Below, in pieces: positions 24,928 to 33,115 of a stretch of DNA of 64,000 bases. Below the pieces are notes generated by a model. The model saw nothing but the letters and a program-made list of their open reading frames with translations, was not told the origin of the DNA and searched no databases. The stretch lies in NCBI GenBank assembly GCA_017410365.1, contig JAFQQY010000035.1, positions 62,001 to 126,000 on the forward strand, read 5' to 3'. Position numbers and translations under genes: made by a program. This stretch comes from Prevotella sp. (GTDB lineage Bacteria; Bacteroidota; Bacteroidia; Bacteroidales; Bacteroidaceae). Each line of letters begins with the position of its first letter. Within the stretch, counting starts at the first letter, position 1.

Positions 24928-26583
24928 ATGAAAAAAGCATTTTGGGCTATATGTATCATCACTTCTATTTTAATTGGATGCAATGAGACAAACAGTAACC
25001 ATGGGGCAATAGACACAAGTCATGCAGAGGCTATCGCCGACAGTGTGAGAGATTCGGAGCAGCTACGCAAATGGCTGCACCACTACGATTCGCTGGGTGA
25101 CGAAAAGTCGGAACTGCTGATAAGACAGAAATACGGCAAGGTGATGAGAGACAAGTCGGAATTCGAGGCTGCCATAAGGCAGCATGATACTTGCATTGCT
25201 ATGGCGACGAAACAGAAAGACACGCTGCAACTGATTATCGCTCTGAACAACCAGGGCACAAACTTCAGACGGTTGGGCGACTTGCAGGAAGCAAGCAACA
25301 ATCATTATGCGGCATTGAAACTCTGCGACAAGACAACACACGATACTTCTTACGTTGCACGGAAGAACAGGGTAAGGACATACAACGGACTGGGCAACGT
25401 ACTGCTGTCACTGGACAACGACAGTGTGGCTGAGAGTCTGTTCCGCAGGGCATTGGCAGGAGAGACGGAACTGAACAGCGCAACAGGTCAGGCTATCAAC
25501 CTTGCAAACATCGGGGCGATAAAAGAAGGAAGGGGCGAACTGGATTCCGCGCGCGTATATTATAATATGTCTATGGAGAAGAACAAAGAGACGAACAATC
25601 CCATAGGCATAAGCCTCTGTTATCAGAATCTAGGTCAACTGGAATTTTCGGCTGGCAATATGACCGGTGCGATGGAGAACTACCGCAAAGGATTTGAAAT
25701 AGGCAAAAAGACGTCCGACATGTGGCATTGGCTAAAACCTTGTGAGGCAATGGCAGACATCTTTCTTGAGGAGAACAAGATTGATTCTGCACGCAAATAC
25801 ATCAACATGTCGTTGGAGGCGGCATTGAAGATAAAGGCAAAGAGCAGATTGGCAAAGGCTTATACCCAAAATGCCAGACTACAGGAAAAGACCGGGCAGC
25901 ATGCAAAGGCGTTGGAAAGCATAAAGAAGGCACAGGCTTATAAAGACAGCATTGCTTCGGAGAAGAGTCAGACGCACATTCAGAACCTAAGAGTGAAGTA
26001 TGAGGTGGACAAAAGAAAGGAAGAGGTAAGCAGAGCCAAGACTGAAACCGAATTCGAAAAGACTCTGAGGAAGACTATCATGTGGGCAAGCATCACGGTG
26101 CTCATACTCATTGTCATTGTGGTATTATCACAACTGCGCATTATCAAAGAGCGTAAAAAGACACTCGCCATGCTGAAAAAGGTTAACAAGGAACGTCAGG
26201 AGTTCTACCGTGGCATCACTCATCAGCTAAGAACACCGCTGACCGTAGTAAACGGCATGACCGGACAACTGAGAAAGTTCATTCCTGCAGACAATGAAGT
26301 GGCTCAACGCGAGTTTGAGGCAGTGGAGAGAAAGAGCAACGAACTGGTGAACCTCGTAAACGAAATGATTTTATACAACAAGGGCATAGTCAAGGAAATT
26401 GAGGTGTCGGAGGTTGGGAATGGAGTTAGGAGTGAGGAATTAGGAGTGAGGAGTGAGGAGATATCTTTAAGGAGTGAAGGAGTGAAGGAGTTATCTTTAG
26501 GAGTGCAGACGTTAGCTTCAGAATCTAGCAACTCGTCAACTCGTCAACTTGTCAACTTGCGAAGCACTCAACTCGTCAACTGA
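24928..26583 (+). CDS. TPR sensor with HisKA domain but no ATPase domain
   Basis: 551-residue membrane sensor. N-terminal lipoprotein-like signal (IITSILIGC), about six TPR units (residues 45-340, e.g. ALNNQGTNFRRLGDLQEASN), a coiled coil, one membrane helix near residue 385 (MWASITVLILIVIVVLSQLR), then a HisKA dimerisation domain with the H-box THQLRTPLT (His at about residue 432). A kinase should continue into a HATPase_c domain with N, G1 and G2 boxes; none is present. After NKGIVKEIEVSEV the frame is made of repeat DNA (GVRSEELGVRSEE, NSSTRQLVNL) and stops. It overlaps the regulator frame by 35 bp. It may be a degraded hybrid two-component protein or a ligand-sensing partner without autokinase activity. 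Confidence 0.8.
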   Translation: MKKAFWAICIITSILIGCNETNSNHGAIDTSHAEAIADSVRDSEQLRKWLHHYDSLGDEKSELLIRQKYGKVMRDKSEFEAAIRQHDTCIAMATKQKDTLQLIIALNNQGTNFRRLGDLQEASNNHYAALKLCDKTTHDTSYVARKNRVRTYNGLGNVLLSLDNDSVAESLFRRALAGETELNSATGQAINLANIGAIKEGRGELDSARVYYNMSMEKNKETNNPIGISLCYQNLGQLEFSAGNMTGAMENYRKGFEIGKKTSDMWHWLKPCEAMADIFLEENKIDSARKYINMSLEAALKIKAKSRLAKAYTQNARLQEKTGQHAKALESIKKAQAYKDSIASEKSQTHIQNLRVKYEVDKRKEEVSRAKTETEFEKTLRKTIMWASITVLILIVIVVLSQLRIIKERKKTLAMLKKVNKERQEFYRGITHQLRTPLTVVNGMTGQLRKFIPADNEVAQREFEAVERKSNELVNLVNEMILYNKGIVKEIEVSEVGNGVRSEELGVRSEEISLRSEGVKELSLGVQTLASESSNSSTRQLVNLRSTQLVN

Positions 26584-26590
26584 ACCAAGC
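26408..26590 (+). repeat. Short-period repeats inside the sensor-regulator junction
   Basis: Coding-strand repeats GGAGTTAGGAGTGAGGAATT and AGGAGTGAAGGAGTGAAGG, then GCAACTCGTCAACTCGTCAA (8-bp TCAACTCG units, the complement of the intergenic TTGACGAG repeat), ending TGAACCAAGCAAC, which matches the TTGGTTCAG spacer at 21622-21660. This is the same material that fills intergenic gaps. Confidence 0.95.
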
Positions 26591-27370
26591 AACTACATCC
26601 TCGTAGCAGAGGACGACCAAGATGTGGCATTCCTCATTACTGAGATGCTCAAAGAAGAAGGATATGAATATGTTTGGGCACAAGATGGACAGGAGGCATT
26701 GGAAATAATGGACAAGCAGATGCCAAACCTGCTCATTACAGACATCATGATGCCAAGAATGGATGGCATTGAACTGATAAAGAACGTGAGGAAGGATGAG
26801 AACAAATGCCACATGCCAGTAATTGTGGTTTCTGCACGCACTGAAGATGCTGACCGACTGATTGGTTTGGAGGCGGGTGCAGAGGTTTACCTTGGCAAAC
26901 CGTTCAATTCTGAAGAACTGATGCTGAGAGTACGCAAACTGCTTGAGCAACGAGAGATGCTTAGAATTAAATACAGCAGGGAGATAGCAGAAGCCGACAG
27001 GATAGAAGCAGAAGAACAATCGCAAAACATCAATGGCAACGACCGTGAATTCATAGAAAAGGTGGATGAATTTATTCACGAGAATATAATAAACAGCGAA
27101 CTGGATGCAAATGCCTTGGCTGAAACTATGCACATGAGTCCAACGACATTGAACAGACGAATAAAGAGCATAACAGGCACAAACACCACCATCTACATCC
27201 GACAGAAGCGCTTGGGCAGAGCAAAGCAACTGCTGCAGAACACACAGATGTCAATGGGAGAGATTCAGGCTGTTTGCGGATTTGAATCGCCAAGTTATTT
27301 CAGTCGCGCCTTCAAAGCCGAGTATGGCATTTCTCCTTCTGACTTTAGGAAGAAAAGGGGGAATTTTTAA
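26549..27370 (+). CDS. Response regulator with AraC-type DNA-binding domain
   Basis: Receiver domain at residues 15-140 with the acidic pair in VAEDDQDV, phosphoacceptor Asp at about residue 65 (LLITDIMMPRMDG), Thr/Ser position VVSART and the conserved Lys in LGKPF. A C-terminal AraC helix-turn-helix follows (residues 165-270; MHMSPTTLNRRIKSITGTN, CGFESPSYFSRAFKAEYGIS). No ATG exists upstream of the receiver in this frame; the only start-like codon is TTG at 26549, and the frame is open back to a TAG at 26513. It is frame +1 relative to the sensor and looks like the C-terminal half of a former hybrid two-component protein. It may be translated by coupling to the sensor stop. Targets could be the neighbouring surface genes. 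Confidence 0.85.
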   Translation: MSTCEALNSSTEPSNYILVAEDDQDVAFLITEMLKEEGYEYVWAQDGQEALEIMDKQMPNLLITDIMMPRMDGIELIKNVRKDENKCHMPVIVVSARTEDADRLIGLEAGAEVYLGKPFNSEELMLRVRKLLEQREMLRIKYSREIAEADRIEAEEQSQNINGNDREFIEKVDEFIHENIINSELDANALAETMHMSPTTLNRRIKSITGTNTTIYIRQKRLGRAKQLLQNTQMSMGEIQAVCGFESPSYFSRAFKAEYGISPSDFRKKRGNF

Positions 27371-27716
27371 GGAGGATATTTTAAGGAGTGAAGGAGTGAA
27401 GGAGTTTAGGAGTGCAGACAAATGCTTTATTATTTTAGGAGTTAAAGGGAGTTATAGGAAGTTATCGCTTCGCTAAGAAGTTAAAGGACGTATGCTTGAC
27501 ACGCAAATGTCTTCTATCTTCTTTTATCTCCTTCTACCTTCTTCTATCTTCTTCATTCCATTATCAGGAGTGCAGGAGTGTAGACGTATGCTTTCTTTTT
27601 AAGAAGTTAAAGGGAGTTAGGAGGAAGTTAATTGGAGTTATAGGACATTACCTTTAGGCGCAAGCAACTTGTCAACTAGTCAACTTGTCAACTCGCTAAC
27701 TTGTCAACTAATTTCT
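27371..27716. repeat. Composite intergenic repeat, copy 4
   Basis: No gene in this convergent gap. Contains AGGAGTGAAGGAGTGAAGG, the 80-bp segment shared with copy 3 (27424-27505), 10-bp pyrimidine units (27508-27555), AGGAGTGC units (27567-27585) and TTGTCAACTAGTCAACTTGT (27667 on). Confidence 0.85.
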
Positions 27717-28373
27717 TCACAACTTCTCCCCATAACACAAATCACCACAATCGCCGAATCCAGGAATGATATACTTGTGTTCGTTCATGCCCGGATCGAT
27801 GGCTGCAGCCCATAGTGTTGCGGTCTTTGGCACTGCCTTGCTTACCACACCGATACCCTCGTCGGTTGCAATAACACAGGCTATATGGACTGCCTTAGGC
27901 GTACCGGTCTTTGCCAGTGCCTCATAGCTTGCAGCCATCGAGCCGCCTGTGGCAAGCATCGGGTCAACGATGATGAGCGTCTTACCTTCAATGCTTGGTG
28001 CTGCCATATACTCCGTATGTATTCCCACCTGAGTATGTTCGCGGTTGGTGTACATACGGTATGCACTGACGAAGGCATTGTCAGCATGGTCGAATACGTT
28101 GAGAAATCCCTGATGGAATGGCAATCCCGCCCTTAGCACAGTAGCTATTATCAAATCGTCTTGTGGCAGATTGATATCCAAAGTGCCAAGCGGAGTAGTT
28201 ACCATCTGGGCTCTGTACTCCAACTTCTTTGATATTTCGTATGCCATCACCTGACCGATACGTTCAATATTGTTTCTGAACAGCAAACGGTTCTTCTGAT
28301 ACTTTGTGTCTCTAATTTCCGCCATGTATCTGTTCATGACGGAATTGCCATTGCTCAGGTTTATTATTTCCAT
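27717..28373 (-). CDS. upp: Uracil phosphoribosyltransferase
   Basis: Pyrimidine salvage enzyme: uracil + PRPP gives UMP + diphosphate; cytosolic. 218 residues, close to the usual 208-217. The PRPP-binding loop IIVDPMLATGGSM lies at about residues 131-143. The uracil-binding C-terminus PGFGDCGDLCYGEK departs slightly from the bacterial GLGDAGDR type. The start at 28373 (MEIINLSNGNSV) is the only reasonable one. It follows the DASS transporter gene by 113 bp of repeat sequence and may be transcribed from it or on its own; no clear promoter was seen. Confidence 0.93.
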   Translation of the reverse strand: MEIINLSNGNSVMNRYMAEIRDTKYQKNRLLFRNNIERIGQVMAYEISKKLEYRAQMVTTPLGTLDINLPQDDLIIATVLRAGLPFHQGFLNVFDHADNAFVSAYRMYTNREHTQVGIHTEYMAAPSIEGKTLIIVDPMLATGGSMAASYEALAKTGTPKAVHIACVIATDEGIGVVSKAVPKTATLWAAAIDPGMNEHKYIIPGFGDCGDLCYGEKL

Positions 28374-28383
28374 AGTTATATTT

Positions 28384-28480
28384 GGATGAGAGATTAGAGA
28401 TGAGGGATGAGGGATTGCATGTCAAGCATCCGTCTGCACTCCTACACTCCTCAACTCCTACACTCCTCAAAAAAAACTCG
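28384..28480. repeat. Short composite repeat between upp and the transporter
   Basis: GATGAGAGATTAGAGATGAG-type 7-bp units, then the phrase CATGTCAAGCATCCGTCTGC and CACTCCTACACTCCTCAACT units: the reverse-complement form of the AGGAGTGC module. Confidence 0.8.
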
Positions 28481-28486
28481 TTCAAA

Positions 28487-29992
28487 TTACAACAATCCTG
28501 CCTTACCAATAAAATACAGCATGGTATAACCGATTACCAAACTTATAACACCCATGATGAGTCCTATCTTCACCATGTCGTTCTGCTTGATATAGTTGGT
28601 TGAGAAGGCAAGAGCGTTAGGCGGTGTACTGATTGGCAATACCATGGCACTTGATGCTGCAATAGCAATACCGATAAGTACTGTTGCCGTGCCGCCGATA
28701 GAACCGAGGGTGTCGCCCATTGCCGTACATACCACTGCAAGGATTGGCATGAGCAGGGCTGCTGTTGCCGAGTTGCTGATGAAGTTTGACAGCATGTAGC
28801 AAACAAGACCAGAAACGATGAGAATCAATAATGGTGACCACTCTGCAAACGGAATGCTCTTAACGGCATTGGCTGCAAGACCAGAGGCATTGAGACCATA
28901 GCCGAGGGCGAAACCACCGGCAACCATCCAGAGCACACTCCAGTTGATTTCTTCAAGGTCGTACTTAGTGAGCACGCCTGTAAGAGCAAATACTGCCACT
29001 GGCACCATGGCCACTGTATATGAGTTGATACCTGTGAGCTTGTCAGTGAGCCAAAGCAATACGGTAACAATGAATGTCACTATAACGATATATGTCTGAC
29101 GATCTTTCTTCATCTCGCCTTCAATCTCAAGCTGGATAGTCTTCTGACTGAATGGGAAGATTGACTTGATGATAAACCAGCTGATGAAAAGCAAGGCTAT
29201 TGTCAGCGGAGCCATGAATGCCATCCACTCGCCGAAACCTAATGCCATGTTCAGTCCTTCAGGGTCGTTAAGATATTTCAGTGCGATAGTGTTTGGAGGA
29301 GTACCGATTGGCGTTGCCATACCACCGAGATTGGCAGCTACAGGGATAGACATTGCCAAGGCAATACGGCCCTTGCCCTCTGGCGGCAACTGCTTGAACA
29401 CAGGAGTCAAGAAAGCAAGCATCATGGCTGCTGTGGCAGTGTTGCTCACGAACATTGAGAAAAGACCTGTGATGAGCAGGAAACCGAGAAGAACGTTCTC
29501 GCTCTTTGTACCGAACGGCTTCAGCAACACCTTGGCAAGTACTGCATCGAGACCTGTCTTACTGGCCGCAATGGCAAGCACGAAACCACCGATGAACAGC
29601 ATGATAACAGGGTCAGCGAAGGTTGCCATGATTGACTTGTGCGACAGCAGTGGACCTACTACTTCCTTGTCGGTCATGAAGTTGATACCACTGTCGGATG
29701 TGAAGAGCAGCATCAACACGATGATTGCCAATGAAGTCGCCCATGAAGAAACGACCTCAAGCACCCACATGAGCGTTGCAAAAGCGAAAATGGCAATTAC
29801 TCGCTGCTGAACAACAGTCAGTCCTTCGATGCCGAAACTGTCTGAAGGGAGATTCCACAGAGTGAGGGTTACAATTAGAACAAAAGCTAACTTCAAAAGC
29901 TTTTTTGTCCATGCACTTGGATGATACTTCTGCGCATGACGATTCTTGTGGTAGGCTTCCAAGAGATGGAAACCAGGGAAAATTTTAAACAT
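28487..29992 (-). CDS. SLC13/DASS family sodium:dicarboxylate symporter
   Basis: Inner-membrane carrier of 501 residues with about 11-13 helices. The two diagnostic hairpin motifs are visible: FVSNTATAAMMLAFLTPVF and NFISNSATAALLMPILAV, each holding the SNT/SNS substrate- and sodium-binding triplet. After the second comes a GIAIAASSAMVLPISTPPNA segment, and PIGTPPNTIALKYL follows the first. Family substrates are succinate, fumarate, malate, citrate or sulfate; succinate or another C4-dicarboxylate is most likely here, given pckA and kor nearby. A promoter lies at 30041-30070. The last codons lie beside a short composite repeat. Confidence 0.92.
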   Translation of the reverse strand: MFKIFPGFHLLEAYHKNRHAQKYHPSAWTKKLLKLAFVLIVTLTLWNLPSDSFGIEGLTVVQQRVIAIFAFATLMWVLEVVSSWATSLAIIVLMLLFTSDSGINFMTDKEVVGPLLSHKSIMATFADPVIMLFIGGFVLAIAASKTGLDAVLAKVLLKPFGTKSENVLLGFLLITGLFSMFVSNTATAAMMLAFLTPVFKQLPPEGKGRIALAMSIPVAANLGGMATPIGTPPNTIALKYLNDPEGLNMALGFGEWMAFMAPLTIALLFISWFIIKSIFPFSQKTIQLEIEGEMKKDRQTYIVIVTFIVTVLLWLTDKLTGINSYTVAMVPVAVFALTGVLTKYDLEEINWSVLWMVAGGFALGYGLNASGLAANAVKSIPFAEWSPLLILIVSGLVCYMLSNFISNSATAALLMPILAVVCTAMGDTLGSIGGTATVLIGIAIAASSAMVLPISTPPNALAFSTNYIKQNDMVKIGLIMGVISLVIGYTMLYFIGKAGLL

Positions 29993-30402
29993 AACTTAAT
30001 TACTGTATCTTAAAAATAAAGAGTATGCTAAAAAACGATGCAAAATTAATAAGTTTTAATGAATGGGCAAAATCATTCAAGTCAATATTTTCTGCATATT
30101 ATCACATAGCATACAAAAATCATCCTTTGCATAAAAATACAAAGGATGATTGATATGTGGAGTTTGCAAATTCAAGCCATGGTCTTAACAGCACATCAGC
30201 AGGGTGGAATCTATAATTGCGACATCCTTTAATAAGTAATGTTGAATTTATCAGTGCCTACATGATTTGGATTTAGAAGACTTAGTTATGGAAAGGAAAA
30301 GGATATGTATATAAGTAGATTTACATTTTTAATACTTTTAATTACTCTATAATCAAAAAGAATTTATATCTTTGTAATCGAAACGTTTCAATTATTATAA
30401 TT
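29993..30402. promoter_or_regulatory. Non-coding gap with transporter promoter and antitoxin promoter
   Basis: Minus-strand promoter for the transporter: TTG (30070-30068), 19 bp, TAATTTTG (30048-30041). Plus-strand -7 box TATCTTTG at 30367-30374 before the antitoxin gene, followed by the palindrome GAAACGTTTC (30380-30389), a possible autoregulatory operator. Nothing else recognisable between 30160 and 30360. Confidence 0.65.
30118..30151 (-). terminator. Hairpin terminator upstream of the transporter promoter
   Basis: Perfect 12-bp stem AATCATCCTTTG / CAAAGGATGATT with a 10-nt loop. Read on the minus strand the right arm runs into TTTTTG. It would block read-through toward the DASS transporter promoter. 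Confidence 0.6.
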
Positions 30403-30546
30403 ATGGCTACAGTAACATCAAGACTTAAAGCATCACAGATGATTATACGCCGCTCTATCAACAAAGCACGCCGTGAATATGAAAACGGCGAAACCATCAC
30501 ATGCAGCACTCCAGAAGAGATGCAGCGCTATTTCGATAGCCTATGA
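30403..30546 (+). CDS. Antitoxin-like protein, 47 residues, of a decayed YoeB/RelE-type module
   Basis: Frame MATVTSRLKASQMIIRRSIN then KARREYENGETITCSTPEEM, ending QRYFDSL. Basic N-terminal half, acidic C-terminal half, as in small DNA-binding antitoxins. It has its own -7 box at 30367 and a palindrome at the expected transcript start. Its TGA overlaps an ATG (CTATGATA), the usual antitoxin-toxin coupling, but the toxin that follows has lost its N-terminal half. Family placement rests mainly on this context. The gene may persist as an orphan repressor or antitoxin. Confidence 0.55.
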   Translation: MATVTSRLKASQMIIRRSINKARREYENGETITCSTPEEMQRYFDSL

Positions 30547-30657
30547 TATACTTATTCGCGCCACATTACAGCCCACGACCGTATAATCTATGATATTTAT
30601 GACGACCGCGTCACAGTGTTGGTAGTCCAAGCCGAGGAACATTACAACGACAAATAG
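30547..30657 (+). pseudogene. YoeB/RelE-family toxin remnant (C-terminal 34 residues)
   Basis: From 30553 the frame reads YSRHITAHDRIIYDIYDDRV then TVLVVQAEEHYNDK and stop at 30657. This matches the end of YoeB/Txe-type mRNA interferases, where the H-[DR]-R-I-Y core and the final HY belong to the active-site strand. About 50 N-terminal residues are missing and the ATG overlapping the antitoxin stop is out of frame, so an internal deletion has destroyed the toxin. Confidence 0.75.
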
Positions 30658-30701
30658 AATTTTTACTCATTCAACTCAACTCCGCCGAAACAACCCCTCT
30701 C

Positions 30702-32282
30702 TCATTTAGAGGAACTGAGGTCCATAAAGTTTCTTACATCCTCCTTTATTCTTCTAATCTCTTCAGAATCTATTTTTATTTCTTTATTCAATATCATATC
30801 TGCCAAACGGTTTTGCTCTGAAAGATTGCCACTGCGACGATGAATTTTGTATATCTCATAAAGCGGGACAAATCTTGACGGACACATATAATATGCTTGC
30901 CAGTAAAAAGCAATTGCACTTTTGCAGTTGCCTAATTCCTGTTCTATATCCCCACGCAAAAGGCACAGGTCATAGTCAGCCAATATTTCACTGCACACCT
31001 TTGCTGTATTACCAGCTTCTTCATATCGTCCTGCATCAAATTGCATTGCTGCATAGTTGTATAGAAACAGATAGTCATCCGATTTCGTTTCGTACAATGC
31101 TGCATACCTCGGCAGCATCTTTCTTGCCAAACCATAGCCGGCCTTCTCCTGTATCTCTCCAAATTCCAATTCTTGTCTAATCTCTTTGATATAATAATAT
31201 GAACCAAGAGGAAGCAGAAACAAAACAACAATTGCCGAGTTCTTCGTAAACCTTATCTTATCCGAAAAGATGCACAGCAATGCAAAAGCAAGCATTATCC
31301 ATGTAAAAGGATAGAGAAAAGGATAAGAGAAAAGTGAGAACAACATGATGCACAACAATACCGCCAACCCCAACTTTCCTGTTTCAGTCCTATGCTTCTT
31401 GTAATACATCAGCACTGCTATTGCAGCAAAAAAGACTATTGTCAACCCCAACAAACCGTATTCAACCGTAATCAACAGGATTTCATTTAGCGGATGCCTT
31501 ACATTATCTGCAAGTATTGCGTATTCGCTATCTGGATGCTCTCTGAAATAGTCTGCCTGTCTGTTCATATAGTTTTCAAGGAATGCTCCTTTGCCCCATC
31601 CTGCAAACGGTCGTTCTGCAATCATTTCTATTGCCTGGCAATATATAAACCAACGTCCGCGACTTGAATTCGTCTTAACCGTAAGCGTAAGAACAACCAT
31701 TACCGTTATTATTATTGGAATAGAAACAAGAAGCATCTTCTTGTAGTTGCGCAGCAAAAAGAGTGTTGTCATTACAATTAGGCAAACTATTCCTATGCGT
31801 GAAGCAGACAATATAACAGCTATGGCACATATAGCTTTACATGACCAAAAGAAAACATTATATATCCGACCATACAAGCCAAGCAGTCTATATCCAAGTG
31901 GAATGCTTAGGCATAAACATGAGGCAAAACCTGCCACATTGTCGAAACTGCCGGCAGTAAAACGTCCATAAGCAGAAATGACGCCAATTTCCTGCAAAAG
32001 AAACAGCAACGCCTGAGACGAACAGACTATCGTTGTGCTAATCTCAAATGCAGCGATAAGCCTGCAAGTCCTTAAACTTTCTTTTGAAAAGAGCGTGTTT
32101 AACGCCCATAGCAGCCCAAGAATCAAAGTTGCCAATCCTGCTGCAAACCACTTTGGTTCAATCATTGCATCAGGAAAACTCCTGCTAACAGCAAACACAG
32201 ATGCTGTCGGCTGGAGTAAACAAACAAATTTATGAATAAAATCTAAATAGTTTAGTGACGGTTTGATTGGTAGAACACACAT
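30702..32282 (-). CDS. O-antigen ligase-like membrane protein with C-terminal TPR-like region
   Basis: 526 residues. About ten membrane helices fill residues 30-370, with the Wzy_C/WaaL-type periplasmic loop between helices: SSRGRWFIYCQAIEMIAERP then FAGWGKGAFLENY, and a conserved His in NVRHPLNEILLITVEYGLLG. The last 130 residues are soluble and TPR-like (YLFLYNYAAMQFDAGRYEEA, ...LRGDIEQELGNCKSAIAFYW). Members transfer lipid-linked glycans to lipid A (WaaL) or to proteins (PglL type). The N-terminus reads unusually for this family, so the start may lie further in. It ends a three-gene run behind a small secreted protein and a lipoprotein, opposite a TPR regulator. Protein glycosylation is a guess. 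Confidence 0.75.
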   Translation of the reverse strand: MCVLPIKPSLNYLDFIHKFVCLLQPTASVFAVSRSFPDAMIEPKWFAAGLATLILGLLWALNTLFSKESLRTCRLIAAFEISTTIVCSSQALLFLLQEIGVISAYGRFTAGSFDNVAGFASCLCLSIPLGYRLLGLYGRIYNVFFWSCKAICAIAVILSASRIGIVCLIVMTTLFLLRNYKKMLLVSIPIIITVMVVLTLTVKTNSSRGRWFIYCQAIEMIAERPFAGWGKGAFLENYMNRQADYFREHPDSEYAILADNVRHPLNEILLITVEYGLLGLTIVFFAAIAVLMYYKKHRTETGKLGLAVLLCIMLFSLFSYPFLYPFTWIMLAFALLCIFSDKIRFTKNSAIVVLFLLPLGSYYYIKEIRQELEFGEIQEKAGYGLARKMLPRYAALYETKSDDYLFLYNYAAMQFDAGRYEEAGNTAKVCSEILADYDLCLLRGDIEQELGNCKSAIAFYWQAYYMCPSRFVPLYEIYKIHRRSGNLSEQNRLADMILNKEIKIDSEEIRRIKEDVRNFMDLSSSK

Positions 32283-32295
32283 TCTTGTTGTCTAA

Positions 32296-32826
32296 TTATT
32301 GTTTTTGTCCGGCACCTCTTCTTATCAAATTCAATTCACTTTTCATTTCAGAACGAAGCATCTTCATCTTCTTCCAACGTTTCCAATCAACCTCATAATT
32401 CTCGGCATTTATTCTTTGCAAGGAATCGCGGAATTCTTTCTTGGATACACGGTTCTTTCGATGCTTACGAAGTTCTTCCTTTTTCTCATATCTCTTTACA
32501 ACCTCTTCCTTAGTGAGTGCAGGAGAATAAGCCAACATCATACCATCATCATCTACAAGCTTCACTTTATAACAACCAGTTGGTTTGTTTGCGAACCTTG
32601 CCAAACGTTTAACTTCTTTCGGAAGAGATTCTCTTGACAACGAATAGTTTTTAAAAGAATTATATTCTACAAATATCTCGCAGCCATTAGTCTGAGAAAC
32701 ACTATCTACATAATGGTTAAACTCTGATAGGGGTACCAACTTCTTGGTTGGCAAGCAAGAAGTTAATTGAACTAAAAACAATAATACCAATAATATTGGG
32801 GATATCGGATTCTTAACCTTCTTCAT
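32296..32826 (-). CDS. Small lipoprotein with charged helical C-terminus
   Basis: 176 residues from ATG 32826 (MKKVKNPISPILLVLLFLVQ then LTSC lipobox); ATGs at 32838 and 32835 are alternatives, and all overlap the end of the preceding gene, so translation is probably coupled. The mature protein has a globular part (CEIFVEYNSFKNYSLSRESL; CYKVKLVDDDGMMLAYSP), then a strongly basic/acidic helix (KRYEKKEELRKHRKNRVSKK) that may form a coiled coil. No family recognised. It lies 13 bp before the O-antigen-ligase-like gene. Confidence 0.65.
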   Translation of the reverse strand: MKKVKNPISPILLVLLFLVQLTSCLPTKKLVPLSEFNHYVDSVSQTNGCEIFVEYNSFKNYSLSRESLPKEVKRLARFANKPTGCYKVKLVDDDGMMLAYSPALTKEEVVKRYEKKEELRKHRKNRVSKKEFRDSLQRINAENYEVDWKRWKKMKMLRSEMKSELNLIRRGAGQKQ

Positions 32827-33115
32827 CTTCCTCATCATTAGTTGGTGTATACTCTCTAAAAGAGGCAGAACAGAAACCTGCACATTCCGAATAATCTCCA
32901 GAAACGATGAAATGTTGTATACCTGTTGACATTGTTACTTTTAAAGTATATGAAAAAGTAATATTCAAATTATCTACGTCCCCTGTAAATGCATTATCAT
33001 TATTGACATTATTCTTTATAACAATTTTCAGTTCCTCAGCATTAACATATTGTTGGAACAAAGGTGCCATTAATGCCATAAAAGCAATGACAAATTTCAT
33101 TAGGTTTCTTTTCAT
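32813..33115 (-). CDS. Small secreted protein, 100 residues, unknown
   Basis: Signal peptide MKRNLMKFVIAFMALMAPLF with cleavage near QQYVNA, leaving a mature chain of about 75 residues that is Asn-rich (NNVNNDNAFTGDVDNLNITF) with two Cys (CAGFC) and an acidic tail (TNDEEDEEG). The sequence NIT is an N-x-T sequon and the region is Ser/Thr-rich. It is the first gene of the run that ends in the O-antigen-ligase-like protein, with its own promoter at 33147-33178. Its position recalls the small NVEALA-type peptides of Bacteroidetes clusters, but the sequence does not match that family. Confidence 0.65.
   Translation of the reverse strand: MKRNLMKFVIAFMALMAPLFQQYVNAEELKIVIKNNVNNDNAFTGDVDNLNITFSYTLKVTMSTGIQHFIVSGDYSECAGFCSASFREYTPTNDEEDEEG

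Noticed and set aside
26576-27229. 217-codon minus-strand frame opposite the response regulator
   Set aside because: Antisense to an intact receiver and AraC domain; it has no domain of its own.
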